Shown piece by piece: positions 6,424-13,341 of a DNA stretch of 13,438 nt. Numbering within the stretch: position 1 is the stretch's first letter; the number at the start of each line of letters is the position of its first letter. The notes under the pieces were generated by a model. That model was not told the DNA's origin and searched no databases. It saw nothing but the letters and a program-made list of their open reading frames with translations. The position numbers were made by a program, and so were the translations under genes. Source of the stretch: an uncultured Limnohabitans sp. (lineage in GTDB: Bacteria > Pseudomonadota > Gammaproteobacteria > Burkholderiales > Burkholderiaceae_C); assembly GCA_937928195.1 (NCBI GenBank), contig CALEYZ010000195.1, forward strand, positions 1-13,438. Reading direction: 5' to 3'.

Positions 6424-7234
6424 GCAGTGGGAGTGTAGGGGCAGTTTGTTGATTTTGATTCGTTTGGAAAATTTGAGCGCAGGCTTGCACCACATCACCC
6501 ACCACCAAGATGCTGGGGCTTTTCAAGCCTGTCTCCTGCAAGGTCAAGGTGAGGTGGCCGAGGTCTGTGAGTGCTTGGCGTTGGTGCGGCAAGGACGCGT
6601 TCTCAATGATGGCCACCGGTGTGCTTGCGGGCAGCCCGGTCAGCAACGCCGCTTGAATGTGTTCGGCGCCACTGACGCCCATGTAAATCACCAGTGTGAG
6701 TTTGGCATCGCGTGCGGTGGCCGCCAGTTGGCGCCAGTCGGTGCCGTGGTCGCCGGGCTTTGCATGGCCTGTGACAAATACCACCCCATGGGCATGCTCT
6801 CGGTGTGTGAGCGGTGCGCCCAGGCTGGAGATGGCGGCAAGGCCGGAGGTGATGCCGTTGATGACCGTCACGACAATGCCAACTTGCCTGAGGTGCTCAA
6901 CTTCTTCACCGCCGCGACCAAAAATAAAGGGGTCACCGCCTTTGAGTCGGACCACGGTTTCACCTTCGTGAACGGCATTGACCATGAGTTTTTCGATGAA
7001 GGCTTGCGGTGTGCTTTTGCAGCCACCGCGTTTGCCCACATAGACGATGCGCGCTTGGGGCGAGGCGTGCGTCAAGACGGCTTCGTTGACCAAATCGTCC
7101 ACCAACAACACGGTGGCCGCTTGAATGGCTTTAACGGCTTTGAGTGTCAGCAACTCAGGGTCGCCAGGGCCAGCGCCAACCAAGGTGCAAGTGCCCATCG
7201 GGCGAAGCGAAGTGACGTGGGGCGAGGTGGTCAT
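6410..7234 (-). CDS. cobA: Uroporphyrinogen-III C-methyltransferase (SUMT)
   Basis: SUMT uses two S-adenosylmethionine molecules to turn uroporphyrinogen III into precorrin-2, the branch point to siroheme (sulfite and nitrite reductases) and cobalamin. The 274-residue product shows LVGAGPGDPELLTLKA (18-33), VRLKGGDPFIFGRGGEE (95-111), NGITSG (126-131) and PLTHRE (141-146), all signatures of the SAM-binding tetrapyrrole methylase fold. It is the single-domain form: no CysG dehydrogenase/ferrochelatase domain is attached. The ATG at 7234 overlaps the ybiB stop as ATGA; Met13 at 7198 is another possible start since the domain begins at residue 15. The 3' end overlaps the flavoprotein start by 14 bases. 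Function is confident; whether it feeds siroheme or cobalamin cannot be told here. Confidence 0.95.
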   Translation of the reverse strand: MTTSPHVTSLRPMGTCTLVGAGPGDPELLTLKAVKAIQAATVLLVDDLVNEAVLTHASPQARIVYVGKRGGCKSTPQAFIEKLMVNAVHEGETVVRLKGGDPFIFGRGGEEVEHLRQVGIVVTVINGITSGLAAISSLGAPLTHREHAHGVVFVTGHAKPGDHGTDWRQLAATARDAKLTLVIYMGVSGAEHIQAALLTGLPASTPVAIIENASLPHQRQALTDLGHLTLTLQETGLKSPSILVVGDVVQACAQIFQTNQNQQTAPTLPLHANM

Positions 7235-8142
7235 AGCGATTTCAAGGCTTGCAAGATGTGGTCCACTTGCAAACGAATGGGCGTGGGAACGGGCAGTTGT
7301 TGATTCAAGACCGCCTGAATGTAGTGTGCCGTGGCGGAAGCATCTGTGGTGGGTAAATCGGGGACAGACACCAGCGAGCCTGCTTGCGCCGTTTGAACAA
7401 TTTGAGAGATTCCGCTGTTGAAGAATTCCATTTGCGGTGTTCGTCTTGGATCTGCCACGGGCTCACCTTCTGTGCCCCGCAGTAAAAACGCTGAAGCCTG
7501 AGTGAGCTTGAAGGTTTCTGCCATCGACACGGCGTACTCAGGATGTGTGTAGCTGGCGATGCGCAACGCAGGGCCAGCGCATGGGTTCATTAACTTGACC
7601 AAGCTGTGAGCGGGATTGCGCAAGCCGACCACACGGCGCACCTCCAAGAGGGTTTTCAAACCCTTGTGCAGTGTTTCAGTGCGCAGCAGTTGAAGGGCCT
7701 CGGTGTTGTTGCTGGGATCTGGGTTGGGCAAGTGTCCCAACGCTGCCAACACTTCAAAAGAGCTGACACGGCCTGACTCGGTCGGCGTGCCATGCAAACA
7801 AACGCGGACACCCGCTTGAACCAATAACAACGCAAGCAAGGGTGCCAGCGCCGGCAGCTTTCGCGCGCCGTTGTAACAGGGGATGACCACGGTGGCGGGT
7901 GCGTTCGCAGCTTGAGGCAATGCCAAGTGATGCAGTCGGCTGTGAACGGCATCCAAAAAACCAGCCATTTCGACAGGGGTTTCGCCTTTGATGCGCATGG
8001 CCAAACAAAACGCGCCGATTTCCAAATCAGTCACTTGTTGGTCCAGAATTTGACCCAGCAAATCTGCGGCTTGCTCACGCGTGAGTGCCCGCGCGCCATC
8101 TTTGCCGCGACCGATTTCTTTGATGTAGTGACCAATGCCCAT
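7231..8142 (-). CDS. ybiB: YbiB, anthranilate phosphoribosyltransferase-like DNA-binding protein
   Basis: The 303-residue product belongs to the TrpD2/YbiB group, which has the fold of anthranilate phosphoribosyltransferase but is not the tryptophan enzyme. E. coli YbiB binds nucleic acids without sequence preference and is LexA-controlled; its role is unclear. Residues 1-70 form the helical N-terminal domain (ALTREQAADLLGQIL; AFCLAMRIKGETPVEMAGFL), followed by the nucleoside-phosphorylase-like domain with GVRVCLHGTP (111-120), LRNPAHSLVKLMNPC (174-188) and FLLRGTEGEPVADPRR (219-234). The catalytic glycine-rich phosphoribosyl loop of true TrpD is not evident: the equivalent area reads PCYNGARKLPAL. 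The frame is open to 8202; the ATG at 8142 fits the family start and has AAGG close by. First gene of a ybiB-cobA-flavoprotein unit. No clear LexA box was seen upstream. Confidence 0.87.
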   Translation of the reverse strand: MGIGHYIKEIGRGKDGARALTREQAADLLGQILDQQVTDLEIGAFCLAMRIKGETPVEMAGFLDAVHSRLHHLALPQAANAPATVVIPCYNGARKLPALAPLLALLLVQAGVRVCLHGTPTESGRVSSFEVLAALGHLPNPDPSNNTEALQLLRTETLHKGLKTLLEVRRVVGLRNPAHSLVKLMNPCAGPALRIASYTHPEYAVSMAETFKLTQASAFLLRGTEGEPVADPRRTPQMEFFNSGISQIVQTAQAGSLVSVPDLPTTDASATAHYIQAVLNQQLPVPTPIRLQVDHILQALKSL

Positions 8143-8215
8143 GGCCTTATTGTCGCAAAGCTTAGATAACTTGGCGCTATATGGCCAATGAAGGCATCGC
8201 ATAAACTCGGAGCCT

Positions 8216-9271
8216 ATGCTTTTTCTCGGAATTGAGTCTTCTTGCGATGAAACCGGTGTGGCTTTGGTGGAGACACAAGCCGCCGGTGCGCCACGCCTGT
8301 TGTCGCATGCGCTGTTCAGTCAAATTGACATGCACCAAGCCTATGGTGGGGTGGTGCCTGAGTTGGCCAGCCGTGACCACATCAAGCGGGTGATTCCACT
8401 CACGCGCGAAGTTTTAAAGAAGGCCAACATTGACTTAGACCAAGTGGATGTGGTGGCTTACACGCGAGGCCCCGGCTTGGCGGGGGCCTTGTTGGTGGGG
8501 GCGGGTGTGGGCTGTGCCTTGGGTGCTGCGTTGAACAAACCCGTGTTGGGTGTGCACCATCTAGAAGGTCATCTGCTGTCGCCTTTTTTAAGTGACGATC
8601 CCCCTGAGTTTCCGTTTGTGGCTTTGTTGGTCTCGGGTGGTCACACGCAGCTGATGCGTGTTGAGTCTGTAGGCTCCTACGAAATTTTGGGCGAAACCGT
8701 GGACGATGCAGCCGGCGAGGCTTTCGACAAATCCGCCAAGCTGATGGGGCTGGGCTACCCGGGCGGACCGGCATTGTCCAAATGTGCTGAAGCTGGCAAT
8801 CCACAGGCCTTCAAATTGCCAAGGCCTTTGCTGCACAGTGGCGATTTTGATTTTTCTTTTGCCGGTCTGAAAACTTCGGTTCTGACGCAGGCCAACAAAT
8901 TGGGCGCCAGTTTGCACGATGCCAACACCACGCACAAAGCCGATTTGGCGGCTTCGACAGAAGCGGCCATTGTGGAAGTTTTGTTGAAGAAGTCGATGGC
9001 GGCGCTCAAGTCAACCGGCATGCGGCGTTTGGTGGTGGCAGGTGGCGTTGGCGCCAATCGTTCTTTGCGACTTCAGCTGAACCAAGCCTGCGACAAGGCT
9101 GGCGTGCGTGTGCATTACCCGGAGCTTCACTTGTGCACCGACAACGGTGCCATGATTGCCATGGCGGCCGCCATGCGCGTTCAGTCGGGGCAACAAGCCC
9201 CGCAATTTGATTACAGCTTTGATGTCAAACCGCGGTGGCCTTTGTCGCAGATTCTTGCCCCGCGCCTTTAA
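8216..9271 (+). CDS. tsaD: tRNA N6-adenosine threonylcarbamoyltransferase TsaD
   Basis: TsaD transfers the threonylcarbamoyl group from threonylcarbamoyl-AMP onto A37 of tRNAs reading ANN codons, acting with TsaB, TsaC and TsaE in the cytoplasm. The complete 351-residue protein has the ASKHA-type start FLGIESSCDETGVAL (3-17), the metal-binding HLEGH (115-119), LLVSGGHTQL (137-146), the loop GEAFDKSAKLMGLGYPGGPA (167-186), DFSFAGLKTSV (212-222), VAGGVGANRSLR (274-285) and TDNGAMIA (308-315). The ATG at 8216 has GGAG four bases upstream. It is divergent from ybiB, with 73 bases between. The next gene starts 19 bases after the stop, so they probably share a transcript. Identity is certain. Confidence 0.98.
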   Translation: MLFLGIESSCDETGVALVETQAAGAPRLLSHALFSQIDMHQAYGGVVPELASRDHIKRVIPLTREVLKKANIDLDQVDVVAYTRGPGLAGALLVGAGVGCALGAALNKPVLGVHHLEGHLLSPFLSDDPPEFPFVALLVSGGHTQLMRVESVGSYEILGETVDDAAGEAFDKSAKLMGLGYPGGPALSKCAEAGNPQAFKLPRPLLHSGDFDFSFAGLKTSVLTQANKLGASLHDANTTHKADLAASTEAAIVEVLLKKSMAALKSTGMRRLVVAGGVGANRSLRLQLNQACDKAGVRVHYPELHLCTDNGAMIAMAAAMRVQSGQQAPQFDYSFDVKPRWPLSQILAPRL

Positions 9272-9278
9272 TTTTTTC

Positions 9279-9283
9279 AAGGA
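9279..9283 (+). promoter_or_regulatory. Shine-Dalgarno AAGGA deciding a GTG start
   Basis: AAGGA lies seven bases before GTG at 9291, in the 19-base gap after the tsaD stop. This supports the GTG start for the binding-protein gene over in-frame ATGs (9156, 9222) that would lie inside tsaD and spoil the signal peptide. Confidence 0.8.
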
Positions 9284-9290
9284 TTTTCTG

Positions 9291-10562
9291 GTGATTCATT
9301 TGCTTCCAACTTTGAAGCGCGGGCTTGCATGGTTTGCGCTGGGTGTTTGTTTGACGGCGCACGCGCAGAAACCGCCAATTCAATTGGCCATGATCGAGGG
9401 CATGAGTGGTTCTTTTGCCAACACTGGTGAAGCCGTGCTGCGCAACTTGGTGTGGGCCGTCGAGCGCGTCAATGCGCGCGGCGGTGTCTCGACAACCGAA
9501 GGCAAGCGTTTGTTGGTGCTGAATAAGTACGACAGCAAAGGCCAGAACGAAGAGGCATTGACTGCGTTGCGTGCGGCCATCGATGCGGGTGCGCAGTATG
9601 TGTTTCAAGGCAATTCGTCGGCCAATGCCGCCGTCTTGATTGACGCCATTCAAAAACACAATGAACGTGAATTGCAAAAGCGTGTGCTGTTTCTCAACTA
9701 CTCGGCGGTGGATCCGGCACTCACGCAAGACAAATGCAATTTTTGGCACTTCCGATTTGATGCGCATGCCGACATGCGCATGACGGCCTTGATGCAGGTT
9801 CTGAAACAAGACGCCAAACTGAAGTCGGTTTACCTGATGGGCCAAGACTACAGCTTCGGTCAGGCCGTCTTGCGTGAAGCCAAGCAGCAGCTCACAAACT
9901 TGCGCCCTGACATTCAGGTGGTGGGTGAAGAGCTACATCCCATGGGACGTGTGAAAGACTTTTTGCCTTACGCGTCCAAAATCAAAGCGTCGGGCGCACA
10001 AGCCGTGATCACGGGCAACTGGGGCAATGATTTGACCCTGCTGGTGAAGGCGGCCAAGGACGTTGGATTCGAAGGCAAGTTTTACACTTTTTATGGCAAT
10101 GCCTTGGGCGCACCCGCTGCCATGGGCGATGCAGGTGTTGGCAAGGTGTTGGCCGTGGCCGAATGGATGCCCAATGTGGCCGGTGCAGACAGTGTGAAGT
10201 TTTACCAAGCCTTCAAACAACGCTTTGACAAACCTTCCGAAGATTATGTGCACTTGCGCATGCAGTTGATGGTGGAAGCCTTGGTGCAGTCGATTGAAAA
10301 GGCGGACACCTCAGAGCCATTGGCTGTGGCCTTGCAACTTGAAAAAGCCGATGTCAGCATGGGCGGTCAGCGTGGCCAGATGCGCGCGCAAGACCATCAA
10401 TTTCAACAACCCTTGGTGGTAGGGGTGATGGCCAAGCAGGGTGGACTCGACGTGCCTTTTGATGTTGAAGGTTCTGGCTATGGTTTTAAAACAGTGCGGC
10501 AATTCAAAGCGACTGAAGTGGCCTTGCCCAGCAGTTGCAAAATGAACCGTCCAGCGTCTTGA
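9291..10562 (+). CDS. Periplasmic binding protein, branched-chain amino acid ABC type (LivK-like)
   Basis: A 423-residue secreted solute receptor of the Peripla_BP_6/LivK type I fold. The N-terminus is a signal peptide: charged start (LLPTLKRG), hydrophobic core AWFALGVCL, then TAHAQ, with cleavage likely after AHA (residue 25). The mature protein begins with QLAMIEGMSGSFANTGEAVL (31-50), the typical first beta strand and ligand loop. Other family features are VFQGNSSANAAVLIDAI (104-120), LMGQDYSFGQ (182-191), GRVKDFLPYASKIKASGAQA (219-238) and TGNWGNDLTLLVKAAKDVG (241-259). The usual partners LivH, LivM, LivG and LivF are not in the window, so it is an orphan receptor. Candidate ligands are amino acids, amides or aromatic/organic acids; none can be assigned. 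Start by GTG with AAGGA seven bases before. Transcription ends at the terminator at 10582-10611. Confidence 0.88.
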   Translation: MIHLLPTLKRGLAWFALGVCLTAHAQKPPIQLAMIEGMSGSFANTGEAVLRNLVWAVERVNARGGVSTTEGKRLLVLNKYDSKGQNEEALTALRAAIDAGAQYVFQGNSSANAAVLIDAIQKHNERELQKRVLFLNYSAVDPALTQDKCNFWHFRFDAHADMRMTALMQVLKQDAKLKSVYLMGQDYSFGQAVLREAKQQLTNLRPDIQVVGEELHPMGRVKDFLPYASKIKASGAQAVITGNWGNDLTLLVKAAKDVGFEGKFYTFYGNALGAPAAMGDAGVGKVLAVAEWMPNVAGADSVKFYQAFKQRFDKPSEDYVHLRMQLMVEALVQSIEKADTSEPLAVALQLEKADVSMGGQRGQMRAQDHQFQQPLVVGVMAKQGGLDVPFDVEGSGYGFKTVRQFKATEVALPSSCKMNRPAS

Positions 10563-10581
10563 TGCCAACAACTTGTGCATG

Positions 10582-10611
10582 AAAAAAGCCCAGTGAAGAC
10601 TGGGCTTTTTT
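10582..10611. terminator. Bidirectional intrinsic terminator
   Basis: AAAAAAGCCCAGT (10582-10594), loop GAAG, then ACTGGGCTTTTTT (10599-10611): thirteen perfect pairs with a GC-rich core, and an A-run on one side and T-run on the other. It ends the LivK-like gene on the plus strand and the convergent Bug gene on the minus strand. Confidence 0.95.
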
Positions 10612-10635
10612 TGTTGCAACATCTGTTGTGCTTGC

Positions 10636-11613
10636 TCAGGCCTGCTTGGCCAGTCCGAGTTTTTCAATGATGACTTTTTCTTTTTGGTAGTTGTCACGCG
10701 CAAACTTGGTGTACTCCTCGGTGTTCATGTAAATCACCGATTGGTCAAACTTTTCAAAAGTGGCCAACACTTGTGGGTCTTCCAAAGTTTTCTTGAACGC
10801 ATCTTGCAGCTTTCGTGTGATGGCTGGGTCCATGCCTTTAGGTCCGCCAATGCCAAAGGGTGAATCAGACACCGTGTCATACCCCAATTCATTGAGCGTG
10901 GGCACATTGGGCCACCGCTTGGTGCGTTTGCTGCCGTAAGTGGCAAGCAAACGGCAAGTGCCGGCATCGACGTGCGGCGCCCAGCCCGTTGCATCGCTGT
11001 GCGCCATGATGTGGCCGCCCAAAACGGAGGCCATGCCATCTGCGCTGCCCTTGAAAGGTACGTGTTGCAGTTGGATGCCTGCTTTCATTGCAAACTCTTC
11101 CACAGCCAAATGTGGTGTGGTGCCATTGCCAGTTGAGCCAAATGTGAATTTGCCGGGGTTGGCTTTGGCGTACTCCACCAAATCTTTGATGGACTTGATG
11201 GGGGAGTCTGAACGCACCACAATGCCAAAGGTGTAACCCGTGAGGCAGGCAATGTAGGTGAAATCTTGCATGGGGTTGAATTGCATTTTTTGCATGTGCG
11301 GCAAACGCAAAACACCAATGGTCAATTGCGACAGGGTGTAGCCGTCGGGTTTGGCATTGACCAATTCATTGGGGCCTAACATGCCGCTGGCGCCTGCTTT
11401 GTTTTCAATCACCACGGGGCTGCCCAAAATGCGTGTGGCACTTTCGGCCAAGGAACGCATCACGCCGTCGGTGGAGCCGCCCGCTGGCCATGGGCAAATC
11501 AGTTTGATGGGTTTGGATGGGAAGTTGCTTTGTGCCATGGCAGGCATGGCAATGCTGACAGCGCCTGCCAAGCCGGCTTGCAGGACGTCACGGCGATTCA
11601 ATTCAAAGGTCAT
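10636..11613 (-). CDS. Bug/TctC-family periplasmic substrate-binding protein (downstream copy)
   Basis: A 325-residue extracytoplasmic receptor of the Bug (TctC) family, which is strongly expanded in Burkholderiales and binds carboxylates and similar small ligands. The N-terminus NRRDVLQAGLAGAVSIAMPA (6-25) with a twin arginine looks like a Tat signal; cleavage is likely after PAMA (residue 27). Family blocks are CPWPAGGSTDGVMR (40-53), ENKAGASGMLGPNELVNAKP (70-89), GYTLSQLTIG (91-100), GSTGNGTTPHLAVEEF (159-174) and HVPFKGSADGMASVLGG (184-200). The start at 11613 was chosen over the ATG at 11625 because GGAA lies seven bases upstream. It is the second gene of a tandem Bug pair (66 bases between them); TctA and TctB are absent. 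Ligand unknown. Confidence 0.9.
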   Translation of the reverse strand: MTFELNRRDVLQAGLAGAVSIAMPAMAQSNFPSKPIKLICPWPAGGSTDGVMRSLAESATRILGSPVVIENKAGASGMLGPNELVNAKPDGYTLSQLTIGVLRLPHMQKMQFNPMQDFTYIACLTGYTFGIVVRSDSPIKSIKDLVEYAKANPGKFTFGSTGNGTTPHLAVEEFAMKAGIQLQHVPFKGSADGMASVLGGHIMAHSDATGWAPHVDAGTCRLLATYGSKRTKRWPNVPTLNELGYDTVSDSPFGIGGPKGMDPAITRKLQDAFKKTLEDPQVLATFEKFDQSVIYMNTEEYTKFARDNYQKEKVIIEKLGLAKQA

Positions 11614-11679
11614 GTGAAATTCCAAAAAATACAGGAAATAAAAACGAGAGGTTCAATCAGTTCAAGTGTGTGCGTCAGA

Positions 11680-12693
11680 TCATTCTGCTTTGGCGCCAGA
11701 TTCTTTCACCACTTTGGTCCACTTGACGATTTCACTGGCTTGGTATTTGCCAAGTTCTTCAGCCGACGACAGCACAGGATCGAGCCCCAAAGTTTTCAAA
11801 CGCTCGGCCACATCGGGCAGCTTGAAAATGCGCACCACTTCGGCATTGAGTTTGTCGATGATGGGTTTGGGGGTGTTGGCTGGCGCGAACATGGCAAACC
11901 AGGTGGTGGCTTCAAAACCAGGCAGAGACTCTGCAACTGTGGGCACATCGGGCGCAGCCGGTGAGCGCTTGGCTGTGGTTTGCGCCAGTGCGCGAATCTT
12001 GCCTTCTTTTGCCATGGGCAGGGCAGAGGGCATGTTGTCAAACACCAGTTGAATGCTGCCACCCAGTAAGTCCGGCAGGAAGAATTGACGTCCCTTGTAG
12101 GGTACGTGCGTCATGCTGGTGCCCGTCATGGATTTGAACAATTCACCCGACATATGAACTGAGGTGCCAATGCCTGGGGAGCCAAAGGACAACTTGTTGG
12201 GGTTGGCTTTCATGTAGGCAATCAACTCGTTGACGTTTTTGACGGGCAAGTCGTTGTTCACCACCAGCAAGTTGGGGGCGGAGGCGATGAGGGAAATGGG
12301 TGAAAAGTTCTTCACCATGTCATAGGGCATCTTCTCGTACAGTGAGCCGTTGATGGAGTGCGTGCCCACAGTGCCCATGACGATGGTGTAGCCGTCGTTG
12401 GGGGACTTGGCCACGATGTCACTGCCAATGTTGCCGCCTGCGCCAGGTTTGTTGTCGATCACCACGGGTTGGCCCAGCTGAGATTTTTCGCTGAACAGAC
12501 GCGCTAGGATGTCGGGAGCGCCACCGGTAGGGAACGTTACCACCAAGCGGATGGGGCGGTTGGGATAGGCTTGGGCAGACGCGGAGGTGCTGCTCAACAG
12601 GCACAAGCCCAGGGGTGCCACCAAGCTCAAAGCGGACAAAATGCGCAGGCCGAGTCGGCGCGTGCTTGGCAAAGCGGTGCCAGAAAACATCAT
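11680..12693 (-). CDS. Bug/TctC-family periplasmic substrate-binding protein (upstream copy)
   Basis: A 337-residue Bug-family receptor with a Sec-type signal peptide: STRRLGLRILSALSLVAPLG (10-29), then CLLSSTSASAQ, cleavage likely after ASA (residue 40). Family blocks are TFPTGGAPDILARLF (53-67), DNKPGAGGNIGSD (80-92), GYTIVMGTVGTHSINGSLY (101-119), GSPGIGTSVHMSGELF (171-186) and HVPYKG (196-201). The helix after DILARLF is about two residues shorter than in the neighbouring copy. The frame is open to 12924, but the ATG at 12693 is preceded seven bases away by AGGAG and starts a normal signal sequence; the upstream part is not protein-like and overlaps hslR. The two Bug proteins differ widely, so this is not a recent duplication. 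Ligand unknown; no membrane partner genes nearby. Confidence 0.9.
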   Translation of the reverse strand: MMFSGTALPSTRRLGLRILSALSLVAPLGLCLLSSTSASAQAYPNRPIRLVVTFPTGGAPDILARLFSEKSQLGQPVVIDNKPGAGGNIGSDIVAKSPNDGYTIVMGTVGTHSINGSLYEKMPYDMVKNFSPISLIASAPNLLVVNNDLPVKNVNELIAYMKANPNKLSFGSPGIGTSVHMSGELFKSMTGTSMTHVPYKGRQFFLPDLLGGSIQLVFDNMPSALPMAKEGKIRALAQTTAKRSPAAPDVPTVAESLPGFEATTWFAMFAPANTPKPIIDKLNAEVVRIFKLPDVAERLKTLGLDPVLSSAEELGKYQASEIVKWTKVVKESGAKAE

Positions 12694-12700
12694 CGAGGGT

Positions 12701-12705
12701 CTCCT
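12701..12705 (-). promoter_or_regulatory. Shine-Dalgarno AGGAG of the upstream Bug gene
   Basis: AGGAG on the minus strand, seven bases before the ATG at 12693. It sets the start of the 337-residue protein and argues against the longer open frame reaching 12924. No convincing promoter was recognised in the gap up to 12823. Confidence 0.75.
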
Positions 12706-12823
12706 ACAGGTTAGACAGTGACCCGACTGTAGGGTGGGAGGTTGCGGCTGGGGAAGGGTGAAAACCCCTGCAAGCCCTTCAAACTGGCACTTAGGCGTCA
12801 CCGGTTGTCTGGGTCTCGCGGGC

Positions 12824-13243
12824 TTATTCAAAATCGACCGAGGCGCTCCAACGATCATTCCAGCCCACGCCTTTGGCTTTTTCCAGCTCACGTCGGTTGC
12901 GCTTGGTGGGTCGGCCCTGCTCAATGCTCAAGGCAGGCTCTCTGGCGAGACGCCTCTGGAGGCTGGTTTTTTCTCGCAAAGCGATGCTGTCTGGGGTCTC
13001 TTCATACAGCGCCTGCGCAACGGGGGCTGGGCCCCTTTGGTCGCTCAGGGCTAAAACCAGGAGGGTGCGGGTGATGTCGCCTTGGCGGGTGCTGACCGTG
13101 TCGCCGACTTTCACCTCACGCGAAGCTTTGGCCGTTTGACCGTTCACTTCGACCCGGCCCTTGCCAATTTCATCGGTGGCCAAAGACCGCGTCTTGTAAA
13201 AGCGCGCCGCCCAAAGCCATTTGTCGATTCTGATTTTGTCCAT
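12824..13243 (-). CDS. hslR: Hsp15-type RNA-binding S4-domain protein
   Basis: Hsp15 is a heat-shock protein that binds free 50S subunits carrying a stalled nascent chain and helps recycle them. The 139-residue product starts with the S4 RNA-binding domain, RIDKWLWAARFYKTRSLA (5-22), followed by GRVEVNGQTAKASREVKVGD (29-48), and ends with the Hsp15-type basic tail GRPTKRNRRELEKAKG (110-125) and WNDRWSASVDFE. Length matches E. coli Hsp15 (133). The ATG at 13241-13243 is the natural start; only a weak ribosome site is seen. On the minus strand a TATAAA (13289-13284) lies between the arms of an inverted repeat at 13273-13298, possibly part of its promoter. No heat-shock sigma-32 site could be recognised with confidence. 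Confidence 0.94.
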   Translation of the reverse strand: MDKIRIDKWLWAARFYKTRSLATDEIGKGRVEVNGQTAKASREVKVGDTVSTRQGDITRTLLVLALSDQRGPAPVAQALYEETPDSIALREKTSLQRRLAREPALSIEQGRPTKRNRRELEKAKGVGWNDRWSASVDFE

Positions 13244-13272
13244 AAGTCGCCATTTTGGGCCGAAATTGCAGG

Positions 13273-13298
13273 CAACTGGCTGTTTTTATACCCAGTTG
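13273..13298. repeat. Inverted repeat upstream of hslR
   Basis: CAACTGG (13273-13279) and CCAGTTG (13292-13298) form a perfect seven-base inverted repeat with a 12-base A/T-rich spacer, 30 bases upstream of hslR. The spacer holds a minus-strand TATAAA, so this resembles an operator around a -10 element. Regulator unknown; could be chance. Confidence 0.35.
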
Positions 13299-13335
13299 TG
13301 TCGAGGAAGGCTGGATTGGGCCGCTTGCCTATGGT

Positions 13336-13341
13336 TATAAT
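13336..13341 (+). promoter_or_regulatory. Consensus -10 element facing out of the window
   Basis: A perfect TATAAT on the plus strand. The best -35 at acceptable spacing is TGGATT (13312-13317, 18 bases), only three of six. The bases after it (13342-13438) contain no recognisable gene start. They hold a small CCCC-ATCT-GGGG repeat at 13364-13375 and a ten-base palindrome CTTGCGCAAG at 13419-13428. It most likely serves a gene or small RNA beginning beyond the window, divergent from hslR. Confidence 0.4.

Noticed and set aside
9156..9290. Upstream ATG starts for the LivK-like gene inside tsaD
   Set aside because: They would put a long Arg-rich stretch before the signal peptide; GTG at 9291 with AAGGA seven bases upstream is better.
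11741..12690. Two-residue shortening in the first helix of the upstream Bug protein as a sign of damage
   Set aside because: The frame is intact, all family blocks are present and the change is in frame, so it is probably a subgroup feature.
12694..12924. N-terminal extension of the upstream Bug gene overlapping hslR
   Set aside because: The extension has no domain, would bury the signal peptide, and the ATG at 12693 has a good Shine-Dalgarno.
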